A stretch of 10,675 bases of DNA from Mollicutes bacterium (GTDB lineage Bacteria > Bacillota_I > Bacilli_A > RF39 > UBA660), in assembly GCA_012841465.1 (NCBI GenBank), contig DUUS01000016.1:1-10675 (forward strand). The letters run 5' to 3'. Position 1 is the first letter of the stretch. Every line of letters starts with the position of its first letter. Under the pieces are notes generated by a model. The model did no database searches and was not told the origin of the DNA. It saw only the letters and a program-made list of their open reading frames with translations. Below, in pieces: positions 6,518 through 10,675 of the stretch. The translations under genes were made by a program, and so were the position numbers.

Positions 6518-6829
6518 ATGTGGTGGCAATATATAATAATTTTTATCGCACTTTTAATTATTTCTTTAATTGTTTTAAAATTAAATAAAAAAGATTTTAC
6601 TTTTGAAATTAATAAATTAGTTCAGTATCTTGGTGGAAAAGATAATATCTTGGATACAGAAATAAATATGTCAAGATTCATCGTAACTTTAAAAGATGTT
6701 AGTCTTGCTGATAAAGATGCGATTCAAAAGTTAGGAGCCAAAGGTATAGTTGAAATAGATAATCAACTTAAAATTATTTTTGGTCCAAGTGCTAGAGTAC
6801 TAAAAAAATACATAAGTGAATTAAAATAA
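6518..6829 (+). CDS. Membrane-tethered PTS EIIB-like domain lacking the phospho-cysteine
   Basis: The 103-residue protein has one N-terminal membrane helix (about 3-21, after MWWQY) and then a complete glucose-type EIIB-like domain: INKLVQYLGGKDNI (31-44), the active-site loop, VTLKDVSLADKDAIQKLGAKGIVEI (56-80) and QLKIIFGPSARVL (83-95). Ordinary EIIB domains carry the phosphorylated cysteine in a loop of the form CxTRLR, between the NI and the VTxKD segments. Here the equal-length loop reads NMSRFI, with Asn50 in place of Cys. Phosphotransfer in the normal way is therefore not possible. No EIIC or EIIA is encoded nearby. The start was chosen at ATG 6518 because AGGTGAT (6507-6513) precedes it; the earlier GTG and ATG codons fall within that site. 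A regulatory or scaffold role is a guess. Confidence 0.8.
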   Translation: MWWQYIIIFIALLIISLIVLKLNKKDFTFEINKLVQYLGGKDNILDTEINMSRFIVTLKDVSLADKDAIQKLGAKGIVEIDNQLKIIFGPSARVLKKYISELK

Positions 6830-6845
6830 TCACTTATGTATTTTT
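6804..6845. terminator. Bidirectional terminator inside two convergent gene ends
   Basis: A perfect 16-bp stem, AAAAATACATAAGTGA (6804-6819) with its complement (6830-6845), encloses a 10-nt loop. On the plus strand it ends in a T-run (6841-6845, then TTTT at 6847-6850). On the minus strand the A-run 6808-6802 supplies a 7-T tract. The left arm encodes the last residues of the EIIB-like protein and the right arm those of tyrosyl-tRNA synthetase; their stop codons abut at 6829/6830. Confidence 0.92.
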
Positions 6846-8008
6846 ATTTTATAAATATTTCTTTTTCCTCTTTTAATTATTACTTCTTCATTATTTATTT
6901 CATATTTAGGGTCAAGGATTCTTTCTCCATCTACTTCAATACCACCTTGAGTTACTAATCTTCTAGCTTCACTTTTAGATGGAGCTATTTTAGATTCAAA
7001 TAATACATCTAGTATATTAGTAACACTATTTACTATAATTGGTTTTAATAATGAAGCATCATTGTTACTAAAGACTTTTTCACTTAACTCTCTTGCCTTT
7101 TCATATTCATCTTCTCCATGTAAAAAGGTAATTATATCTTTAGCAAGGGCTTTTTGAGCAAGTCTCAAGTTTGGTTTTTCATCATGATTTTTTTCGATTG
7201 ATTTAATTTCATCTACACTTAAAAATGAAAGCATTTTTAGATATTTAATTATTACATCATCACTTTGATTAATAAAGAATTGATACATTTCATAGGGACT
7301 TGTCATCTCTTTATCAAGCCAGACTGCATTTCCTTCACTTTTACCAAATTTGTTTCCCGAGCTATCTAAAATAAGTGGCATAGTAAATGCATAAAGCTGA
7401 GCTCCAGCTTTTCTCCTGGCAAGCTCAATACCAGCAGTAATATTCCCCCACTGATCTTGCCCACCTATTTGAAGAGTGCATCCTTTATTTTCATATAACC
7501 ATAAAAAGTCTAAGGCTTGAAGTATCATATATGAAAACTCAGTATAGGTTATTCCTGATTCTAGTCTTGATTTAACAGTTTCTTTAGCAAGCATATAATT
7601 AACACTAAAATGCTTTCCATAGTCTCTTAAATAATCAATAAAATTAATATCTTTTGACCAATCATAATTATTAACAACTTCAAATCCAAAGACATCTTCA
7701 ACTTGTTTTCTTAAAGTTTTATAATTTTTCTCAAGTTCTTCTTTAGTAATCATCGGTCTTTCACTATCGGGTTTGGGATCTCCGATCAGGCCAGTTGCTC
7801 CGCCTACTAAAAGAATTGGTTTATGACCATAATCTGCAAGTCTTTTAGCAACTGAAAACGATGAGAAGTGTCCGATATGAAGCGATTTTGCTGTAGGATC
7901 TGTTCCGATATAAAAGGTTATGCTTTCTTCATTAAGCATTTTTTCTATATCAGGACTACTTATATCTTCAATTAAACCACGCCATTTTAATTCATCATAT
8001 AATTTCAT
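6830..8008 (-). CDS. tyrS: Tyrosyl-tRNA synthetase
   Basis: This enzyme attaches tyrosine to tRNA-Tyr using ATP. The 392 residues show the class Ic synthetase core: YIGTDPTAKSLHIGH (33-47) with the HIGH motif, LVGGATGLIGDP (67-78), YTEFSYMILQALDF (155-168), the tyrosine-site IGGQDQWGNI (181-190), and KFGKS (220-224) as the KMSKS loop. A C-terminal S4-type RNA-binding domain follows (about 330-392, including KSEARRLVTQGGIEVDG). The start at ATG 8008 gives the usual MKLYDELKWRGL beginning and lies 1 nt past the dUTPase stop; upstream Met codons at 8020 and 8053 overlap that gene. It is the last gene of an operon that begins with a T-box leader, so it is probably induced when charged tRNA-Tyr runs low. 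Confidence 0.97.
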   Translation of the reverse strand: MKLYDELKWRGLIEDISSPDIEKMLNEESITFYIGTDPTAKSLHIGHFSSFSVAKRLADYGHKPILLVGGATGLIGDPKPDSERPMITKEELEKNYKTLRKQVEDVFGFEVVNNYDWSKDINFIDYLRDYGKHFSVNYMLAKETVKSRLESGITYTEFSYMILQALDFLWLYENKGCTLQIGGQDQWGNITAGIELARRKAGAQLYAFTMPLILDSSGNKFGKSEGNAVWLDKEMTSPYEMYQFFINQSDDVIIKYLKMLSFLSVDEIKSIEKNHDEKPNLRLAQKALAKDIITFLHGEDEYEKARELSEKVFSNNDASLLKPIIVNSVTNILDVLFESKIAPSKSEARRLVTQGGIEVDGERILDPKYEINNEEVIIKRGKRNIYKIKIHK

Positions 8009-8009
8009 A

Positions 8010-8489
8010 TTAATTTCCATCAGTGGATCCAAATCCACTTTTCCTTTCATCAATTATTTCTTCTTCATCAGTTACGGTATAATATTTTATAAATATTCCT
8101 TGAGCAATTCTATCTCCTTTATTAATAATGAAGTCATCTTTTCCGGTATTTTCAATTGCGATAAAGATATGTCCTTCATTATCAGTATTTCCGTAGTAAT
8201 CAGCATCTATTATACCAGTTCCATTAGATAACTTAATTTTATGTTTTACTCCAAGTGAACTTCTAATAAATATCATCAAAACTTCATCACCTGGGAATTT
8301 ACATTTAACTCCAGTTGGTATTAATGCACATTCTCCTTTTTTAAGTTTTTTATCGATTGGTGATGAAAAATCATAACCTGCTGAGTATTTAGTTTTTCTC
8401 TCAGGTAACTTAAAGTTATCATAAAATTCCTTATCATCACTTATTATTTCTTTAAATTCTTTAAAACTTATTTTTTCAAATTTTCTCAT
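8010..8489 (-). CDS. dut: dUTP diphosphatase (trimeric dUTPase family)
   Basis: The enzyme hydrolyses dUTP to dUMP and pyrophosphate, keeping uracil out of DNA and supplying dUMP for thymidylate. All five motifs of the homotrimeric family are visible in 159 residues: SAGYDFSS (36-43), IFIRSSLG (73-80), GTGIIDADYYGN (90-101) with the catalytic-type Asp95, KGDRIAQG (124-131) and RKSGFGSTDGN at the very C-terminus. About 30 extra residues precede motif 1. The ATG is 4 nt from a strong GGAGG that directly follows the T-tract of the T-box terminator. It therefore lies between the leader and tyrS and should share tyrS control, which is an unusual place for dut. Confidence 0.93.
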   Translation of the reverse strand: MRKFEKISFKEFKEIISDDKEFYDNFKLPERKTKYSAGYDFSSPIDKKLKKGECALIPTGVKCKFPGDEVLMIFIRSSLGVKHKIKLSNGTGIIDADYYGNTDNEGHIFIAIENTGKDDFIINKGDRIAQGIFIKYYTVTDEEEIIDERKSGFGSTDGN

Positions 8490-8498
8490 TTATCCTCC

Positions 8499-8557
8499 AA
8501 AAAAAAATCATAAACTAAAGGACGAGTATTCCCGTGGTACCACCTTTATTCATGATT
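8499..8557 (-). terminator. T-box regulated transcription terminator
   Basis: AATCATGAATAAAGG (8557-8543) pairs with CCTTTAGTTTATGATT (8521-8506) as a 15-bp stem with two wobbles and one bulged A. Nine T follow (8507-8499), and then the dut ribosome site GGAGG (8498-8494). The left arm overlaps the stem III hairpin and the start of the T-box, so the alternatives share sequence. Confidence 0.75.
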
Positions 8558-8631
8558 TTCATGCTCTTTATTTCTTTAACGCAGAACTTGCGTCTTAACT
8601 CTAGGAGTTGTAAGGTCCTGTCAACATTAAG
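8517..8631 (-). promoter_or_regulatory. Compact T-box riboswitch, probably tRNA-Tyr
   Basis: The minus strand has AATAAAGGTGGTACCACG at 8550-8533, differing from the standard T-box (AANNAGGGTGGNACCGCG) at two positions. It pairs with CGTCCTTT (8524-8517) to form a complete antiterminator: AAAGG/CCTTT, a TGGTACC bulge and ACG/CGT. The bulge TGGT fits the ACCA end of a tRNA with discriminator A, as in tRNA-Tyr. Upstream lie small hairpins: CATGA/TCATG (8563-8551, stem III position), ACGCA/TGCGT (8593-8579), and a short first stem. In the first stem AGGA/TCCT (8619-8603) encloses a 9-nt loop holding UAC (8612-8610), a Tyr codon. Only about 85 nt precede the T-box, so a full-length stem I is absent. 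Element and tyrS link are firm; the specifier is tentative. Confidence 0.85.
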
Positions 8632-8636
8632 TTATT

Positions 8637-9074
8637 TTAAGCTTTTTTAGTAGCTTTTTTATCTTTAGAATCGGCTTTTTCTAACTTTTCAGCAGCTCCA
8701 TGAAGTAGTTCAATAGTTTTATTTCTTACTTCTTTAGCAGTTTTTTCAAGTACTGGAGTACCTTTTTCAACAGCTAGCTTATATAATTCTTCAGCTTTGT
8801 TTTTAATTTCAGTAGCTTTTTTTCTTGATATTGCGGCTACTTTTTCTTTATCTAAGTCTGCTAGTTCCATTTTTAATTCATCAATTTTAACTGAAATAGT
8901 TTCTTTTACTTCTTCTAGTTCAATTTCTTTAACTTTTTCTTTAAGTTCATTTAACTTTTCCATTAAAATTTTTCTTGTTTCAGAACCTTTTCTAGGTGCG
9001 AATAAAAACCCTAGTCCTACTCCAATTATAACCCCTTTTAAAAAACCTCTTTTTTTACCATTATACATAGTCAT
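8637..9074 (-). CDS. YtxH-family membrane-associated protein
   Basis: The 145-residue protein has the YtxH layout: a Gly-rich hydrophobic N-terminal segment (GFLKGVIIGVGLGFLFAP, 10-27) followed by RKGSETRK. A long charged helix follows (about 35-125; Glu/Lys/Leu rich, coiled-coil-like) and then a Lys/Ala tail. YtxH proteins are general-stress or envelope-associated in Bacillus, with no known enzyme activity. Several Met codons crowd the start. ATG 9074 was chosen because AAAGG (9085-9081) sits 6 nt upstream; ATG 9080 touches that site and 9068 is 12 nt away. The gene overlaps the upstream DUF948-like gene by 14 nt, matching the ytxG-ytxH pairing in Bacillus. Confidence 0.82.
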   Translation of the reverse strand: MTMYNGKKRGFLKGVIIGVGLGFLFAPRKGSETRKILMEKLNELKEKVKEIELEEVKETISVKIDELKMELADLDKEKVAAISRKKATEIKNKAEELYKLAVEKGTPVLEKTAKEVRNKTIELLHGAAEKLEKADSKDKKATKKA

Positions 9075-9351
9075 CATCATCCTTTCCGCTTCTTATTCCA
9101 AAAACTTTGTTTACCAAAGAGCTGGCAGTATCAAATACTTTAGAACTAAAATAACCAATTTTATCAGTGGCATAGTTTATAACTCCAAAAATATTATTTA
9201 AGGATTCAACTTTACCTCTAATATCATCAACTATTTCATTAATCTTGTCTATTGTTATTATAATCTTAATTCCTAAAATAATTACAACAACAAGTAAAAC
9301 AATTAATAAAAAATAAATGATTATTGGTAGTATTGCTGATAAAACTTCCAT
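9061..9351 (-). CDS. DUF948/YtxG-like small membrane protein
   Basis: The 96-residue protein has a single hydrophobic segment (about 5-34, rich in Ile/Val/Leu), then an amphipathic helix (TIDKINEIVDDIRGKVESLNNIF) and a short acidic end (GKDDDDYV). This is the general pattern of DUF948/YtxG proteins. Their position immediately before a ytxH-type gene is the main support, since the sequence itself is low in distinctive motifs. The ATG shares one base with the upstream stop codon (TAATG) and has GAGGAA 7 nt upstream. The role is unknown; an envelope-associated partner of the YtxH-like protein is inferred from the gene pairing. Confidence 0.65.
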   Translation of the reverse strand: MEVLSAILPIIIYFLLIVLLVVVIILGIKIIITIDKINEIVDDIRGKVESLNNIFGVINYATDKIGYFSSKVFDTASSLVNKVFGIRSGKDDDDYV

Positions 9352-10133
9352 TATTCTTCCTCACTTTCTTTATCTTCATACATAGAATCAATTAAATTAA
9401 ATAAATCAGATTCTATGGTATTTTCTAACTTTTCTTCTTTTTTAGTTTGTTCTTCTTTTTTATTTTGTTTCGTTGTTTCTCTTTTAATTGCATCAGTTAT
9501 AAATGCGTATTCTTCAGGTATTGTATTTTCTTCTTTTTTCTTTGGAAGTTCTTCAATTGTCATTTCTGGCTTATCAATTACTTCCTCAGATTCTTCCATT
9601 AATATTGCGTCAAGAGTTTTTAGTGATTTATCAAATTCCTCTTTTAACTCCCCCTCTTCTTCATTTCTTCCATAGGCTTTTTTGCGAACCTCATCTAAGT
9701 TGGGACCTTTAACTCCAATATCAGTTTTAACTATTACATCATCTTTACTATAGTTCTTATCTAGTATACCATATACTGGTGATATAATTGGCGATGCTTT
9801 AAAAGGCTTAGTCTTTTTAGGCCTAATTAAAGGATCATAAGTTAAATCTCTACTTTTATATTTGTTTTGAGATAATGTTTCCCTAGTACTATACTCATTA
9901 TATCTTTGTCTAGTTTCAGGCTTTTCATCAACATCAATCGGAAAATTAAATCTAGTATCAGTAACAAGCGGTTTTGTTTTAAACAATTCTTCTGCGGGAA
10001 CTTTTACTTCTTTAATCGTACTTTCCTCTAAAGGTTTTTTTGGAGGTAATTCTTCTTTCTTTTCCTCACTAATAGTTGGAAGTTCTTCTTCAACATCAAA
10101 TAATACATCTTTTATTTTTCTAAAAACATTCAT
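9351..10133 (-). CDS. Acidic low-complexity cytosolic protein with ISPVYG motif
   Basis: I do not recognise a family with certainty. The 260-residue protein has no signal or membrane segment and is dominated by Glu/Lys/Pro stretches (residues 15-55 and about 158-255), which suggests largely disordered flanks. The middle contains the most protein-like sequence: DTRFNFPIDV (59-68), then YDPLIRPKKTKPFKASPI and ISPVYGILDKNYSKDD (99-132). That central block is probably a conserved binding motif; the tails may be linkers. The N-terminus MNVFRKIKDVLF is amphipathic and could touch the membrane. A strong AAGGAG site precedes the ATG. It lies between an unknown gene and the YtxG/YtxH-like pair, one base overlapping the next gene, so it probably belongs to an envelope-associated operon. 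Confidence 0.7.
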   Translation of the reverse strand: MNVFRKIKDVLFDVEEELPTISEEKKEELPPKKPLEESTIKEVKVPAEELFKTKPLVTDTRFNFPIDVDEKPETRQRYNEYSTRETLSQNKYKSRDLTYDPLIRPKKTKPFKASPIISPVYGILDKNYSKDDVIVKTDIGVKGPNLDEVRKKAYGRNEEEGELKEEFDKSLKTLDAILMEESEEVIDKPEMTIEELPKKKEENTIPEEYAFITDAIKRETTKQNKKEEQTKKEEKLENTIESDLFNLIDSMYEDKESEEE

Positions 10134-10144
10134 GGTATATCTCC

Positions 10145-10675
10145 TTAATTAATTAAATCTAAATCAGGAACTTCTGGTTCTTCATAATTATCAAACTCCT
10201 CAGCATATTCTAAAAAGTTACTTTCAGATCCAGTTACATCGAAAATATTAAGTTTTTCTTCTTGGAAGTTAAATAAGTCATCATCCATCATATTTTCTAT
10301 AATTTCATCATTATATTTAATTGTAGATAATATTACTATCGAGTTAGTTATTGCCTCTTTTAAATAATCATAATCTACCATTAATTCTATTTTAGCATAA
10401 TTATACATAATTTCAATTAAATATTTATCTTTTATTGAGTTTATTTCTAAATAACCACTTATACCGTTATAAGTTATATCACTACTAAAATAAGCATTTT
10501 CATTTGTTTGATACTCATTAAGTACTTTATTATAATAACTAACCATATCTACATACATATAAATCTTATAATTTTTACTAACAATAACTTCATTAAAATC
10601 ATATATTTCATTAACACTCACATGATTAGGTAAATAATATTTATATCCTCTTCTTCTTTGATTAGAAAGGTTTAA
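10145..10675 (-). CDS. Unknown protein with acidic tail, 5' end beyond the window
   Basis: I do not recognise a family. A GTG at 10621 could be taken as a start. However, it has no ribosome site, and the frame stays open to the edge with coding-like sequence (NQRRRGYKYYLPNHV directly before it), so the gene almost certainly begins outside the window. The visible 176 residues include an alternating hydrophobic, tyrosine-rich region (YKIYMYVDMVSYYNKVLNEY; NGISGYLEINS; YLIEIMYNYAKIELMV). A strongly acidic C-terminal tail follows (EFDNYEEPEVPDLDLIN). No membrane segment is visible. Eleven bases separate it from the acidic ISPVYG-motif protein gene, and the two are probably co-transcribed. Confidence 0.72.
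   Translation of the reverse strand, partial: LNLSNQRRRGYKYYLPNHVSVNEIYDFNEVIVSKNYKIYMYVDMVSYYNKVLNEYQTNENAYFSSDITYNGISGYLEINSIKDKYLIEIMYNYAKIELMVDYDYLKEAITNSIVILSTIKYNDEIIENMMDDDLFNFQEEKLNIFDVTGSESNFLEYAEEFDNYEEPEVPDLDLIN

Noticed and set aside
7920..8231. Plus-strand open frame opposite tyrS and dut
   Set aside because: It is antisense to two well-identified enzymes, has Ile/Ser-rich shadow composition and no ribosome site.
8601..8624. TTGACA (8624-8619) in the T-box leader as a -35 promoter element
   Set aside because: No acceptable -10 follows at 16-18 nt (GAGTTA), and the sequence falls inside the predicted first stem of the leader.
8797..9201. Plus-strand open frame opposite the YtxH-like gene
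   Set aside because: Its Ser/Phe/Ile-rich sequence is the expected mirror of a Lys/Glu-rich gene, and it spans two minus-strand genes.
9415..9712. Two plus-strand open frames opposite the acidic protein
   Set aside because: They are mirrors of Glu/Lys codon runs, low in complexity and without start signals.
10145..10621. Treating GTG 10621 as the true start of the rightmost gene
   Set aside because: There is no ribosome site before it, and the frame stays open with coding-like sequence to the window edge, so the gene is partial.
1..10675. Mycoplasma-type genetic code (TGA as Trp)
   Set aside because: Several genes end in TGA at the expected place (tyrS, the lipoprotein and the 4306-gene), and tryptophan is encoded by TGG.

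Overview
The window looks like chromosomal DNA from an AT-rich, Gram-positive, endospore-forming bacterium. The best guess is one of the small-genome, gut-type Bacilli related to the RF39/Mollicutes branch. The reasons are the very low G+C, strong AGGAGG-type ribosome sites, a T-box leader, ScpAB and YtxH-family genes, and a CotY/CotZ-type coat protein. TGA is used as a stop (for example in tyrS) and TGG as tryptophan, so the genetic code is standard, unlike Mycoplasma. The lineage assignment is inference.

Layout, left to right. Most genes lie on the minus strand, so transcription runs right to left. Positions 1-833 hold two small tandem genes of unknown function that share an N-terminus; the leftmost is cut by the edge. 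They follow a promoter at 863-891 that sits inside a 50-bp interrupted palindrome. Positions 888-2008 hold a coupled pair of exported proteins: a membrane-anchored rhodanese and a thioredoxin-fold lipoprotein, both with altered active sites. Positions 2131-4306 are a tightly overlapping operon of an unknown membrane-anchored protein, scpA and scpB. Positions 4410-5810 are miaB with its own promoter and terminator.

The only plus-strand genes lie at 5967-6829. One is a cysteine-rich coat protein with a SigK-like promoter and a strong terminator. The other is a one-helix membrane protein with a PTS EIIB-type domain whose phosphorylated cysteine is replaced by asparagine. This second gene meets tyrS tail to tail, and one bidirectional terminator is written into the last codons of both.

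Positions 6830-10675 form a long minus-strand gene string: an unknown gene cut by the right edge, an acidic low-complexity protein, a DUF948/YtxG-like protein, a YtxH-like protein, then a compact T-box leader, a dUTPase and tyrosyl-tRNA synthetase. The T-box motif is nearly canonical. The leader before it is only about 85 nt, shows a possible Tyr codon (UAC), and has a terminator arranged unusually relative to the antiterminator. No mobile element, CRISPR array, tRNA or rRNA gene was seen. No gene-free stretch exceeds 160 bases.
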